A stretch of 64,000 nt of DNA from Nocardia jejuensis NBRC 103114 (GCF_001613145.1 NZ_BDBU01000037.1:62001-126000), one strand, 5' to 3'; counted from the first letter of the stretch, positions 45,198-54,784 are shown. The notes: generated by a model not told the origin, from the sequence alone. Program-made: numbers and translations.

Positions 45198-45222
45198 ATA
45201 ACTATGAGCTAAGCTCAGTTAT
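45198..45222. promoter_or_regulatory. Inverted repeat, probable MarR operator
   Basis: Half-sites ATAAC..TGAGC and GCTCAGTTAT face each other around TAA, in the 84-nt space between the MarR gene and the ABC exporter. Left arm has two extra bases, so the symmetry is imperfect. Confidence 0.6.
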
Positions 45223-45251
45223 ACGCCTCAGATCCCGAAAGGAGGCGGCCT

Positions 45252-47066
45252 ATGGTCACGCTTCTCGAGAAACCGGCGCAGAGCCGGGCGCTTCCGAAAC
45301 ACCCCGGACCTCGACACCCCAGACTTCGCCGGGTCATCCGGCTCTTCCATCCGTACCGCCACCGGCTGGCACTCGTCGCGGGCCTGGTCGGCCTGTCCTC
45401 GATCGTGTCGCTGGCCTCACCGTTCCTGCTGCGCGCCGTCCTGGACGACGCCCTTCCGCACGGCCGCACCGGCCTGCTGACCGCCCTGGCCGCGGGCATG
45501 ATCGCGGTCACCGTTCTCACCAGCGTCTTCAGCGTGCTGCAGACCTATCTCTCCACCGCCGTCGGCCAGCACGTCATGCACGACCTGCGATCGGCCGTCT
45601 ACGCGCGCCTGCAGAGCATGCCGCTGGCCTTCTTCACCGCCACCCGCACCGGCGAGGTGCAGTCCCGCATCGCCAACGACATCGGTGGCATGCAATCCAC
45701 GGTCACCTCGACCGCCACCTCACTGGTCTCCAACTTCACCTCGGTGCTGGCCGCCGTGGTCGCCATGTTCGTGCTGGACTGGCGGCTGACGCTGGTGTCG
45801 CTCGTCATGCTGCCGCTGTTCGTCTGGATCAGCCGGCGCGTGGGCGACGAGCGCCGCCGGATCACCGGGCAGAAGCAGAAGAAGCTGGCCGGCATGTCCG
45901 CCATCGTCGAGGAATCGCTGTCCGTGAGCGGAATCCTGCTGGGGCGCACCATGGGTCGCTCCCCCGCGCTGGTGGAGGACTTCACCAGCGAATCCAAGGG
46001 GCTGGTCGATCTGGAGATCCGCTCCAGCATGGCCGGCCGCTGGCGGCAGTCCACCATTCAGATCGTGATGTCCGCGATGCCCGCGGTGATCTACTGGGCC
46101 GCCGGGCTGACCGTCGCCGCCGGGAATCCGATGGTGTCGATCGGTACCCTGGTCGCCTTCACCACCCTGCAGGCCGGCCTGTTCCGGCCCACGGTGATGC
46201 TGCTGTCCACCGGCGTGGAGGTGCAGAGCTCCATGGCGCTGTTCGACCGCATCTTCGAATACCTGGACCTCACTCCCGATATCGTGGAGCCGGAACATCC
46301 TGTGTCACTGCCGGATTCGGCAGCCGGACAGGTCCGCTTCGAGCATGTCGGCTTCGCCTACGACAGCGCCGACCGCAGCGTCCTGACCGATGTGGACCTC
46401 ACCGTCCCGGCCGGGACCAGCCTGGCCATCGTCGGCGAAACCGGTTCGGGCAAAACCACTCTCGGATATCTCGCCGCCCGGCTGTACGACACCACGTCCG
46501 GCCGGATCACCATCGACGGCGTCGACGTGCGGGAGTTGTCGTTCGCGGATCTGTCCGCGAACGTCGGCGTGGTCTCGCAGGAGACCTACCTGTTCCACGC
46601 CACGGTGGCGGACAACCTGCGCTTCGCCAAACCCGATGCCACCGACGCGGAACTGCACACCGCCGCGCGGGCCGCGCAGATCCACGAGCACATCATGAGC
46701 CTGCCCGACGGCTACGACACCACGGTCGGCGAGCGCGGCTACCGCTTCTCCGGCGGGGAGAAGCAGCGGCTCGCGGTGGCCCGCGCCATCCTGCGCAATC
46801 CACCGATCATGGTGCTGGACGAGGCGACCAGCGCCCTGGACACCCGCACCGAACGCGAGGTGCAGGCCGCGATCGACGCCCTGTCGGTCGGGCGCACCAC
46901 CATCACCATCGCGCACCGGCTCTCCACGATCCGCGCGGCGGATCAGATCGTCGTGCTCGACAAGGGCCGCGTCGTCGAACGGGGCACGCATCGAGAACTA
47001 CTGGAACGCAACGGCTTCTACGCGGATCTGCTCGCGCGCGACGAAGTCTTGGTTCCCGCGGCCTGA
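45252..47066 (+). CDS. ABC exporter half-transporter (permease-ATPase fusion)
   Basis: A 604-aa type I exporter subunit. Residues ~30-320 carry six membrane spans; the C-terminal ATPase has Walker A GETGSGKTTL, Q-loop VSQETYLF, signature YRFSGGEKQR, Walker B IMVLDEATS and the H-loop IAHRLS. It works as a dimer; with no partner gene adjacent it is probably a homodimer. Controlled by the divergent MarR. Likely a multidrug or lipid exporter. Ribosome site GAAAGGAGG is strong. Confidence 0.95.
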   Translation: MVTLLEKPAQSRALPKHPGPRHPRLRRVIRLFHPYRHRLALVAGLVGLSSIVSLASPFLLRAVLDDALPHGRTGLLTALAAGMIAVTVLTSVFSVLQTYLSTAVGQHVMHDLRSAVYARLQSMPLAFFTATRTGEVQSRIANDIGGMQSTVTSTATSLVSNFTSVLAAVVAMFVLDWRLTLVSLVMLPLFVWISRRVGDERRRITGQKQKKLAGMSAIVEESLSVSGILLGRTMGRSPALVEDFTSESKGLVDLEIRSSMAGRWRQSTIQIVMSAMPAVIYWAAGLTVAAGNPMVSIGTLVAFTTLQAGLFRPTVMLLSTGVEVQSSMALFDRIFEYLDLTPDIVEPEHPVSLPDSAAGQVRFEHVGFAYDSADRSVLTDVDLTVPAGTSLAIVGETGSGKTTLGYLAARLYDTTSGRITIDGVDVRELSFADLSANVGVVSQETYLFHATVADNLRFAKPDATDAELHTAARAAQIHEHIMSLPDGYDTTVGERGYRFSGGEKQRLAVARAILRNPPIMVLDEATSALDTRTEREVQAAIDALSVGRTTITIAHRLSTIRAADQIVVLDKGRVVERGTHRELLERNGFYADLLARDEVLVPAA

Positions 47067-47076
47067 GGTGAGCTCC

Positions 47077-47102
47077 GGCCCCGGTGAATGCCATCCGGGG
47101 CC
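47077..47102. terminator. Bidirectional terminator hairpin
   Basis: Perfect 8-bp stem GGCCCCGG / CCGGGGCC with a 10-nt loop, in the 50-nt gap between the convergent ABC and MerR genes. Confidence 0.75.
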
Positions 47103-47116
47103 CCGCCGCGAGAAGG

Positions 47117-47896
47117 CTACTGCTGCGGCGTCCTGCGGGTGCCGCGCTGCTCGGCGGCGACTTCCAGGTAGGCGCTGAGCTCGTCGCGCAGCACGCGATC
47201 GAGCGCCTGCGCGAGGTTGTTCTGCACCGCCGTCACACTGAGTTCGCGCAGGTGGTTGAGCATCTTGGTCAACGCGGACGTCTCGGCGTCGGTATCGGGC
47301 AGCCAGCCGGGACCGTGCGCGGACACGATCTGATCCTTGGCGGTGGTGACCATCAGCCGGGCGATGTCCTCGACCTTGCGCCCGACGGCGGCGTAGACGT
47401 CGATGACCCCGCTCAGGTCGTAGCCGTAACCGTGCAGCGCGGCGAAGGTGTCCAGCAGATCCGGCTGCGTGAATTCGACAGTGTGCTCGTGCAATCGGAC
47501 CAGGCCCAGTTCCGCCAGGCGGTCGAGGTCACCGCCGGTGACCGGTTCCTCACCGGTGTCGCCGAGCAGGGTATCCACGAGTTCGCGCGGAACCTCCAGC
47601 GGCTCTTCGGATTTGCCCCAGGTGGAGGTGACGGCCTGCTGCAGGCCGAGCACCTCGGTCAGATCCTTGCCGGTCTCCCAGCTGGTGATGAAGTCCGCGA
47701 TGTGCGCGGTGGTGAAGCCGCGCTGCAGCAGCGAATCGATGATCTTGAGCCGGCCCAGGTGCGATTCGTCGTAGATGAGCGCGCGCCCGACCCGGCGGGT
47801 GGGCGTGGGCAGCAGGCCACGTTCCTGATAGGCCCGGACGTTGCGGGTGGTGGTGCCTGCGGCCTGCGCGAGATCGTCGATGCGGTACTCCGCCAT
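47117..47896 (-). CDS. MerR-family transcriptional regulator
   Basis: A 259-aa regulator. The N-terminal MerR winged helix is clear (YRIDDLAQAAGTTTRNVRAY, then RALIYDESHLGRL), followed by ~180 helical residues with no cysteines suited to metal binding, so an organic or protein effector is more likely. Start set by the GGAGGG/CGAGG ribosome region. It stands 137 nt downstream of the FMO operon on the same strand and may be read through from it. Confidence 0.9.
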   Translation of the reverse strand: MAEYRIDDLAQAAGTTTRNVRAYQERGLLPTPTRRVGRALIYDESHLGRLKIIDSLLQRGFTTAHIADFITSWETGKDLTEVLGLQQAVTSTWGKSEEPLEVPRELVDTLLGDTGEEPVTGGDLDRLAELGLVRLHEHTVEFTQPDLLDTFAALHGYGYDLSGVIDVYAAVGRKVEDIARLMVTTAKDQIVSAHGPGWLPDTDAETSALTKMLNHLRELSVTAVQNNLAQALDRVLRDELSAYLEVAAEQRGTRRTPQQ

Positions 47897-48033
47897 CCTC
47901 GTCTCGCCCTCCCGCTCTCGCTGATCCCGGTCACCCGATCCGGCACGCTGCACCAAAGCCCCACCTGCACGCAGCGCCCATGCCCTGGTGCGTTGCAGCA
48001 CCGCGGGCATGGGCGTCACACCTGGCGTCGACA

Positions 48034-49578
48034 TTAGCCGAGCGAGAGCGCGGTTCCGTGTTCGGCACCCGCGGCGCGGACGGCGTCGCGGCGAACCAGA
48101 ACGTAATCGTCCAGTTCCACGCGGGCCAGTTGCCGCACGTACTGTGTGCCGAAACCGGGGAACATGGTGGCGTTGAAGCCGTCCTCGGTGAGGTACCAGC
48201 TGCTGCAACCGGAATTCCAGGTGGTCGCGCTCAGCCGCTCCTGGAGCCGGGCGTTGTGCTGATCCTGCCGATCCCGCCGGACCTCGAGCATGCGCAGGTC
48301 GCGATCGAGCAGCACTCCGATGGCATCGGTGAGGTACTCGATCTGAGCCTCCATGTAGACCAGCGCCGAATTGTGACCCGGCCCGGAGTTCGGCCCGAAG
48401 GTCAGGAACAGGTTCGGGTAGCCCGCGACCGCCACGCTCTTGAAAGCGTAAGCGCCCCTGCTCCATTCGTCGCCGAGCACGCGCCCGTCCCGGCCCTTGA
48501 TCGGGATGGGCGCACCCGCCTTGGAGACATCGAAGCCGGTGGCGAACACGATGGCGTCGAATTGGTGCTCGATGCCCTCGGCTGTGCGGATTCCCCTCTC
48601 CGACAACCGCGCGATCGGCCAGGTGATCAGCTTGCAGTTCTCCCGCTGCAGCGCCGGGTAGTAGTCGTTGCTGATCAGCAGACGCTTGCAGCCCGCCCGG
48701 AAATCGGGGGTGAGCTGACGGCGCAGCCACGGATCACTGACCTGATTGCGCATGTGCAGCGTGGCGACCGACTCGACCACGCGGGTCAGCGGCGATTTCC
48801 ATACCACACCCAGAGCCACCGATTCGTGGCCCCAGAACCAGGCTTCACGCGCCAGCTTCTGAGCAACCGGGGCCTGCCGGTACAGCTGTTTGGTCAGCCC
48901 GGTGGTGCGCCGGTTCGCGCGCGGCAGCACCCAGCCCGGCGTGCGCTGGAAGACCTTCACCGACGCGGCCCGCTCGACCAGCTCCGGAATGATCTGCACC
49001 GCACTGGCTCCGGTGCCGACGACGGCGACCTTCTTGCCCGCGAAGTCGTAGTCGTGATCCCAGCGGGCGCTGTGGATCTTCTTGCCCTCGTAGTCCTCGA
49101 TGCCCGGAATCGACGGCAGGCTCGCGTTCGAGAGCGGTCCGGAGGCGAGCACGACGCTGCGCGCCTTCACCGCGGGCCGGCCCTCGAACGCGATGTCCCA
49201 CAGGCCGCTCACCTCGTCGAACTCCATACCGGTGACGGTGTGCTCGAATCGGATGCTGGGCCGGATGCCGAACTCCTCGACCATCGACTCGATGTACGAG
49301 AGGATTTCGGCGCTGCCGGAGTAGGTGTGCGACCACTCCGCATTGGGCGCGAAGGCGAACGAGTACAGCCGCGACGGAATGTCGCAGGCCGCACCGGGAT
49401 ACGTATTGTCGCGCCAGGTGCCGCCGACCCGGGTATCGCGTTCGAAGATCGCGAAGTCGGTGATGCCCTTCTGCCGCAGCCGGATCGCGGCCCCGATGCC
49501 CGCGAACCCCGCGCCGATGATGGCCACGTCCAGTGGCTCGGCTCCGGTCCCGCCGGAGCGCTTCGCCCGGGCGCTCAT
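48034..49578 (-). CDS. MymA-like flavin monooxygenase (Baeyer-Villiger type)
   Basis: A 514-aa class B monooxygenase. FAD motif IIGAGFAGIGAAIRL, NADPH motif VVGTGASAVQII and an intact Baeyer-Villiger-like fingerprint YEGKKIHSARWD (Tyr for Phe, His present). Last gene of a four-gene operon (esterase, SDR, diiron protein, FMO); its start overlaps the diiron gene stop (ATGA). The gene content recalls the M. tuberculosis mymA-lipR-Rv3085 operon, linked to fatty-acid or envelope-lipid modification under acid stress; that parallel is inference. Confidence 0.9.
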   Translation of the reverse strand: MSARAKRSGGTGAEPLDVAIIGAGFAGIGAAIRLRQKGITDFAIFERDTRVGGTWRDNTYPGAACDIPSRLYSFAFAPNAEWSHTYSGSAEILSYIESMVEEFGIRPSIRFEHTVTGMEFDEVSGLWDIAFEGRPAVKARSVVLASGPLSNASLPSIPGIEDYEGKKIHSARWDHDYDFAGKKVAVVGTGASAVQIIPELVERAASVKVFQRTPGWVLPRANRRTTGLTKQLYRQAPVAQKLAREAWFWGHESVALGVVWKSPLTRVVESVATLHMRNQVSDPWLRRQLTPDFRAGCKRLLISNDYYPALQRENCKLITWPIARLSERGIRTAEGIEHQFDAIVFATGFDVSKAGAPIPIKGRDGRVLGDEWSRGAYAFKSVAVAGYPNLFLTFGPNSGPGHNSALVYMEAQIEYLTDAIGVLLDRDLRMLEVRRDRQDQHNARLQERLSATTWNSGCSSWYLTEDGFNATMFPGFGTQYVRQLARVELDDYVLVRRDAVRAAGAEHGTALSLG

Positions 49579-50495
49579 GCGACCGGCTCGTAGGTGAGTT
49601 CCTTGGACCAGGTCGGCTGCTCGCCCAGGAAACGGTCCGGGATGCGCGCGGTCAGCTTGACCATGGCGTCGGCGAACAGGTGGTACGGGTGGTCCCGGTT
49701 GATCACCCAGCCGCTGTGCATCTTCACGATCCGGTACATGGGCACCCGGTTGGCGATGGGGGCGCGCTCACCGACCTGCTTGAACCGGCGCATGGCCGCG
49801 TACAGCTTCTCCTCGTCGACGCCCATCTCGACGATGTTGTCGCGCATCTTGTTCAGCAGCGGCACGTAGCTCAGCACGCCGACGATGAAAGACGGCTTGG
49901 CCCAGCCGCCGACCAGCTCGATGGCCAGCTTGCGCAAGGTCGAGTGACCGAGCAGCTCCATGACCGCGTAATCGGTTGCCAGGTGCCGGGATTCGTCGGC
50001 ATTGATCTTCTTGAAGACGTCCTGCGCGACCGGATCGGTGATCTCGTCGGTGATGAACTTGATCAGCGCGCCGTCCAGCGCCACCTCCAGCATGGGGATG
50101 ACGGTGCCAAGGAACGAGAGCGACATCTCGTCCGCGTGCTTGTCCAGGAAGTCGATGACCAGCTTCACGTTGATGTTCGGCTCGGGAATCTCGTCCCCGT
50201 CGAGCATTCCCCACCGGCGCATGAGCGCGAGTTCGGCATTGGCGTGCCGCTGCTCTTCGGCGTGGAAGTACCGGTAGATCTGCTTGAGCGTCTCGGTCGG
50301 GGCCTTCTGCGCCATGGCCGCGAAGCCGCGTGCGCCCACGTTCTCGATCCACATCAGATCGGCCATGAACGGCTTGAGCTTGGCGTGCAGCGCCGGATCG
50401 ATGGTGTCGGCGCCGGGGGCGTCCCAGTCGATGTCGGCCAGCGCCCACTGCTTGGACTTGATCTTGCCCAGCATGTTGTCGAAGTCGATGGACAT
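49575..50495 (-). CDS. Diiron ferritin-like protein (metal-dependent hydrolase/oxygenase type)
   Basis: A 306-aa helical protein with two iron-binding signatures, YFHAEEQRHANAE (~residue 75) and KINADESRHLATDY (~165), both ExxH. Distantly like the predicted metal-dependent hydrolase at 11821 but a separate family. It sits between an SDR and an FMO in the operon, so an oxygenase step on a lipid is plausible. ATG is 1 nt past the SDR stop; it overlaps the FMO start. Cytoplasmic. Confidence 0.85.
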   Translation of the reverse strand: MSIDFDNMLGKIKSKQWALADIDWDAPGADTIDPALHAKLKPFMADLMWIENVGARGFAAMAQKAPTETLKQIYRYFHAEEQRHANAELALMRRWGMLDGDEIPEPNINVKLVIDFLDKHADEMSLSFLGTVIPMLEVALDGALIKFITDEITDPVAQDVFKKINADESRHLATDYAVMELLGHSTLRKLAIELVGGWAKPSFIVGVLSYVPLLNKMRDNIVEMGVDEEKLYAAMRRFKQVGERAPIANRVPMYRIVKMHSGWVINRDHPYHLFADAMVKLTARIPDRFLGEQPTWSKELTYEPVA

Positions 50496-50496
50496 G

Positions 50497-51402
50497 TCAG
50501 ACTCCTGTCTTCTCGGAGGATGCCGGATCGGCGGCGGTGGGAGTCGAATCGTCCTGAGGCAGGACACGATTCAGCACGCCGAGGGCATGGGTGTAGACGG
50601 CCGGGAAATGCCGCTTGAGCAGCCAGACCGCATGCGCGTCCAGCTGCGGCAGCACATAGAGGCGGCCGTGATCGTGGGAATCGAGGGTGGTGCGGGCCAC
50701 CCGCTCGGGCGAGAAACCGGTCCAGCGCATCAGCTCGTCCGCCAATCGCGAAGAGCCCGAACCGATCCGGCCGTCCCGCACCACATTGGTCTTGACGAAC
50801 GTGGGACACAGCACCGTCACCGCGACGCCGGATCCGGACAGTTCCGCGGCCAGGGTCTCCGAGAGCGACATCACGCCGGCCTTGGAGACGTTGTAGACCG
50901 CCATTCCGGGCGCGGCGGCGAAACCGGCGGCGGAGGCGACATTGATGATGCCGCCGCGACCGGCGGCGCGCAGCTGCGGCGCGAAGATCTCACAGCCGTG
51001 CACCACGCCCCACAGGTTGATCCCCATGGCCCACTGCCAGTCGTCGAAACCGATGTCGCCCACCGGCTTTCCGCCGATGCCCACCCCGGCGTTGTTGATC
51101 ACCAGGGTCGGCGGGCCCTGGAAGATCAGCTCGGCGTGCAGGGCGAGGCTCTCCATGTCCTCGCGGCGCGACACGTCGCAGAACACCGCGTGCGCGGGCT
51201 GCCCGTAGGTGCGTTCGATCAACCGCGCGGTCTCGTCGGCGCGGTCTTTGTCGATATCGGCGCACAGCACTTCACCACCGCGCGAGGCGATTTCGAGTGC
51301 GAAGGCGCGGCCGATGCCGCTGCCGGCGCCGGTCACCACGGCCTTTGCCTCGTGCGACCGGCGCTTGCCGAAGACCGGCAGCACACTGTCGAGAATTCCC
51401 AT
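50497..51402 (-). CDS. Short-chain dehydrogenase/reductase
   Basis: A 301-aa SDR. Cofactor motif TGAGSGIG, NNAGVG, and the active-site YNVSK are all intact; Asp after the second strand (CADID) points to NAD(H). Interconverts an alcohol and a ketone/aldehyde; substrate unknown. Start is fixed by GAAGGTGAG. It lies 2 nt downstream of the esterase gene and 1 nt upstream of the diiron gene, so the four genes form one unit. Confidence 0.94.
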   Translation of the reverse strand: MGILDSVLPVFGKRRSHEAKAVVTGAGSGIGRAFALEIASRGGEVLCADIDKDRADETARLIERTYGQPAHAVFCDVSRREDMESLALHAELIFQGPPTLVINNAGVGIGGKPVGDIGFDDWQWAMGINLWGVVHGCEIFAPQLRAAGRGGIINVASAAGFAAAPGMAVYNVSKAGVMSLSETLAAELSGSGVAVTVLCPTFVKTNVVRDGRIGSGSSRLADELMRWTGFSPERVARTTLDSHDHGRLYVLPQLDAHAVWLLKRHFPAVYTHALGVLNRVLPQDDSTPTAADPASSEKTGV

Positions 51403-51404
51403 GG

Positions 51405-52406
51405 TCAGCTCACCTTCGTACGAATCGATGCGTCCGCGGCCGCCAGCGCTTCGGCGACGAACTCGCGGGTGCGCCGCAGTGCCTGCTCGGCTTCGGGGAC
51501 CAGCAGCGGCAGCGCCTGGAAGACGTGGATGCGGCCGGGCCACAGTTCGAGATCGCAGCGGACCCCGGCGGTGGTGGCCATGTCGTGCAGATGGCGGGCG
51601 TCATCGGCCAGCATCTCGCCCGCGCTGGCCTGCACCAGCAGCGGCGGGAGGTCGGCTCCGGACGGGATGCTCAGGCGCAGCCGTGGTGAATCCGGCTGCT
51701 GGCCTTCGGTATAGAGCTCGATGAGGCGGCGGCCGGTGTGCGCGGGAGCCATCGGATCCGCGAGAGTGCGGTCCCGGACCTGCGCGAGGGTCAGCGTCAG
51801 GTCCATCAACGGCGAGTACATGAACACGCCGGCGGGCTGCGCGATATCGCCGCGCAGATTCTGCAGCAGCAGATCCAGTGCCAGATGCCCGCCCGCCGAA
51901 TCGCCGCCGATCACCAGATCCTGTGCGCGGTAGCCGTTTCCGAGCAGCCAGCGGTACCCGGCCTCGACGTCGTCCGCGGCCGCCGGGAAGCGATGCTCGG
52001 GAGCGAGCCGGTAGTCGATCAGGAACACCGGCAGTCCGGTCAGCTTCGACAGACGCGAGGCCAGCCCACGATGCGTGCGCGCCGAACAGACCACGTAGCC
52101 GCTGCCGTGGATGTAGTAGATGGCCTTGTCACCCTGCTCGACCCCGGCCGCGCGGACCCATTCGCCGCGCACCGTGCCGGAGCGGACCCTGTTCACCCGC
52201 GTGCCCGGCAGTACCGGACCGAAGGCGGCCATGACTCCGGCGATCAGCCCGCGTCCGGCTCCTATACCCGCGCGATTGCGTGGGAGCAACCCGTTCACCC
52301 GTCGCAGGCCGATCACCGAGGCGGATGCCGCGAGCCTCGCTTGCCGCGAGGCCGAGGCGGGAACCGCCGCCGATACTCGGGTCGACGTTGACCCTGTTCT
52401 CGTCAT
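51405..52406 (-). CDS. HSL-family esterase/lipase (LipR-like)
   Basis: A 333-aa alpha/beta hydrolase of the hormone-sensitive-lipase group. Oxyanion motif reads YIHGSGYV (HGG variant), nucleophile elbow GGDSAGGH, Asp in GEMLADDA and His in GRIHVFQ. No clear export signal. First gene of the FMO operon. Its promoter is covered by a 26-bp palindrome that contains a TTGACA -35 element, implying strong repression. The ATG has no good ribosome site; an in-frame GTG 42 nt earlier lies inside the palindrome and is unlikely. Confidence 0.9.
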   Translation of the reverse strand: MTRTGSTSTRVSAAVPASASRQARLAASASVIGLRRVNGLLPRNRAGIGAGRGLIAGVMAAFGPVLPGTRVNRVRSGTVRGEWVRAAGVEQGDKAIYYIHGSGYVVCSARTHRGLASRLSKLTGLPVFLIDYRLAPEHRFPAAADDVEAGYRWLLGNGYRAQDLVIGGDSAGGHLALDLLLQNLRGDIAQPAGVFMYSPLMDLTLTLAQVRDRTLADPMAPAHTGRRLIELYTEGQQPDSPRLRLSIPSGADLPPLLVQASAGEMLADDARHLHDMATTAGVRCDLELWPGRIHVFQALPLLVPEAEQALRRTREFVAEALAAADASIRTKVS

Positions 52407-52425
52407 GGAAAGAGAATCACCGTTC

Positions 52426-52451
52426 AATGCGCCATTTGTCAATGGCACATT
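52426..52451. promoter_or_regulatory. 26-bp palindromic operator over the esterase-SDR-FMO promoter
   Basis: Arms AATGCGCCATT and AATGGCACATT match in 10 of 11 positions around TGTC. The centre supplies TTGACA on the minus strand, so the site covers the -35 element. No regulator gene adjoins; it may be TetR- or AraC-type. Confidence 0.75.
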
Positions 52452-52593
52452 CGTGAGCAGAGTTTTATACGATCGACATCCCGCAGGTCGTCGGCATGAT
52501 TGTCAGCGGCGACGCGTTGCCAGGCGGGCGATCCGCGACGCGCGGAGGCCCAGAAACCCGATCCGTCCTCCACGAACCCGTAGCGTCCGGCAG

Positions 52594-53331
52594 GTGGCCG
52601 AATCCCCCGAGATCTCCACGCCCGAACCGCTCGCTGCCTCAACGCCGTGGCCGACCACCGCCGAGGTACGCGCGGGGGCCACCGCCATGGTGCTGCTGCT
52701 CGCCGCGATCTGTCTCGCCGCGTGCGCGACCGACGATGCGGCGCAACGGTTCCCGCTGTCGTACAGCGGACCGGCAGAGCAGATGATCACGGTGGTCGCC
52801 GACCGGCACGGCGCGAGCACCGCGACCTTCTCGACATGGGATCGCACCGAGGGCCGGTGGCAGCTGGCGCACGGCCCGATCTCGGCGCACGTGGGCGAGG
52901 CCGGCATCGGATCGGCCACCGAGGGCTCCACCCGGACTCCGGCTGGAATCTGGCCTCTCACAGAAGCTTTCGGCAACGAGACGATCGACTCCGTACGACT
53001 GCCGTACCGCCGACTCGACTCCTGGGACTGGTGGGTGTCCGATACCGCGTCGGCGAGCTACAACACGCACTATCGCTGCACCCCGGGCACCTGCCCCTTC
53101 GACGAGCGAGCCGGGGAGAATCTCACCGCGGCGGGTCCGGCCTACGACAACGCCGTCGTCATCGACTACAACCGATCCCCCGCCGTCCCCGGCGCGGGAT
53201 CGGCCTTCTTCCTCCACAATTCGAGCGGCGGCCCGACCGCGGGCTGCGTCGCGATCCCGGCCTCGGATCTCCGCACGGTCCTGCGCTGGCTGGACCCGGC
53301 GCGACACCCGGCGATCGCGCTCGTCGAGTGA
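52594..53331 (+). CDS. Lipoprotein with YkuD-like (L,D-transpeptidase superfamily) motif
   Basis: A 245-aa protein. The hydrophobic run MVLLLAAICLAAC ends in a lipobox, so the mature form is probably membrane-anchored. The C-terminal motif HNSSGGPTAGCVAIP has the His/Gly-Cys arrangement of YkuD-fold enzymes; STRTPAGIWPLTEAFG is the typical substrate-loop region. GTG start assumed so that the signal has a charged N-region; an ATG at 52687 would start inside the hydrophobic run. It may be an L,D-transpeptidase or a related anchor enzyme. Confidence 0.75.
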   Translation: MAESPEISTPEPLAASTPWPTTAEVRAGATAMVLLLAAICLAACATDDAAQRFPLSYSGPAEQMITVVADRHGASTATFSTWDRTEGRWQLAHGPISAHVGEAGIGSATEGSTRTPAGIWPLTEAFGNETIDSVRLPYRRLDSWDWWVSDTASASYNTHYRCTPGTCPFDERAGENLTAAGPAYDNAVVIDYNRSPAVPGAGSAFFLHNSSGGPTAGCVAIPASDLRTVLRWLDPARHPAIALVE

Positions 53332-53344
53332 CGATGTTCGCCGC

Positions 53345-54784
53345 TCAGGACCGGGCGACGACACCTTCGGTCGCTGTGGTCCGAGCCGGGACCAATCCGC
53401 TGAAGTTCCTGTGCACCACGTGATTACGGTCGCCGCAGGTGCCGAGGGCGTGATCGGGGTGCAGGCCCAGATACTGCCGCCGGGTGCGTGCGCTCCAGCG
53501 GCGCGCGGACTCGGAGCGGGTCTTGTAGAAGTTGGCCGTGTAGCCGCCCTCGTAGATCCGCAGGAGGGTGTAGCCGCCCGGATACTCCTTCGCCGCACCG
53601 ACTTCCAGGAATTCGACGTTCACCCCGGGGTCGGGGCGATTGCGGCGATTGCGGTGGGTGTGGCCGCTGTGGTGCAGGAACACTCCGGGTGCGGACCGGT
53701 AGATCTCCTGCAGGGCGGCGGCGCTGGAGCGGTCGAGCACGAAGCCGGGACCCGCCGGATTGCTCACAGCCGCATGGGAAGTCACCGGGTGGTGGCCGAA
53801 GACCAGGGTCGGCCGGTCCGGGTCCGCGCTCAGCAGTTCCCGTAGCCGGTTCAGTTGCGCCGCCTCGAGCGTTCCTCCGGATCGGCCGCGCCGCGAGGTG
53901 TCGAGCGAGATCACGCGCAGTCCGCCGAGGTAGTACTCGGCCAGTCGCTGGAACGGATGGAACACCTCGCCCCAGTGATCCGGCTGGTCCGGCGGGGTGG
54001 TGTCGTGGTTGCCCCGGCAGACGAAGTAGTCCCGGCCCAGCTCGCCCCAGGCATCGAAACGCGCTCGAATCGCCAGGGATTCGGCCGCGGAGCCGGTATC
54101 GGTGAGATCACCGGCCACGATCAGGTGATCGGCCCCGCGATCGGCGCAGCGCAGATCCTCGAGCAGCGCGTCGAGCATGAATGCCGGATGATCCTCCGGC
54201 TCGTGCTTCAACCCGATCGGCAACCCGGCCAGCAGGATGCCGCTGCGCTCCTCACCGAAGTGAACATCGTTGGCCAGCGCGATGGTTCGCAGCAGCGCCC
54301 CGGGCGGCGGTGTCACGGTGGTGAACGTCCCGGTGCTCTCGGGGGAGCCGGACTGCCTGGTCACCAGGGTCCGCCCCGGCACCGCGCGGACGCCGTCCGA
54401 GTACGCCTCGAAATGGTAGGTCCGGCCCGCCTCCAGGCCCGAGATCTCCGCGTAGTGATACGCGGTGGGCCGGGAATCGAGGTAGCGGGGCAGCGCCGCG
54501 CCGTCCACCGCGGTCATCCGGACCTCGGTGTCGGCGGGGACGGGACGCATCCGCCCCGAACGGTCCCGCACCGTGGTCGTCCAGGTCAGGATGACCGAAC
54601 TGTCGGTCACGGTGACCACCTCGAGATCCGAGGCCACCGGTGAATGTCGGGGCCGGTCAGTCGAATCGGTTCGCCGACCGGCGAGGACCGGCCACAGGTA
54701 ATCGGGGGTGCGTGCGGTGACCGCCGCTACGCCCGTCGCTACGTTCGCCACCCAGAGGGCTCGAAGTCCGGCATCCAGCATCAT
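53345..54784 (-). CDS. Calcineurin-like metallophosphoesterase with FN3-like N-domain
   Basis: A 479-aa protein. Residues ~45-155 look like a fibronectin-III domain, then the five phosphoesterase blocks appear in order: NDVHFG, AGDLTD, RGNHD, GHHPVT and SGHTHR, enough to bind two metals. The architecture resembles purple acid/secreted phosphoesterases. The first ~35 residues are only weakly hydrophobic, so export is uncertain. GGAGG ribosome site. Substrate (phosphomonoester or diester) cannot be told. Confidence 0.9.
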   Translation of the reverse strand: MMLDAGLRALWVANVATGVAAVTARTPDYLWPVLAGRRTDSTDRPRHSPVASDLEVVTVTDSSVILTWTTTVRDRSGRMRPVPADTEVRMTAVDGAALPRYLDSRPTAYHYAEISGLEAGRTYHFEAYSDGVRAVPGRTLVTRQSGSPESTGTFTTVTPPPGALLRTIALANDVHFGEERSGILLAGLPIGLKHEPEDHPAFMLDALLEDLRCADRGADHLIVAGDLTDTGSAAESLAIRARFDAWGELGRDYFVCRGNHDTTPPDQPDHWGEVFHPFQRLAEYYLGGLRVISLDTSRRGRSGGTLEAAQLNRLRELLSADPDRPTLVFGHHPVTSHAAVSNPAGPGFVLDRSSAAALQEIYRSAPGVFLHHSGHTHRNRRNRPDPGVNVEFLEVGAAKEYPGGYTLLRIYEGGYTANFYKTRSESARRWSARTRRQYLGLHPDHALGTCGDRNHVVHRNFSGLVPARTTATEGVVARS

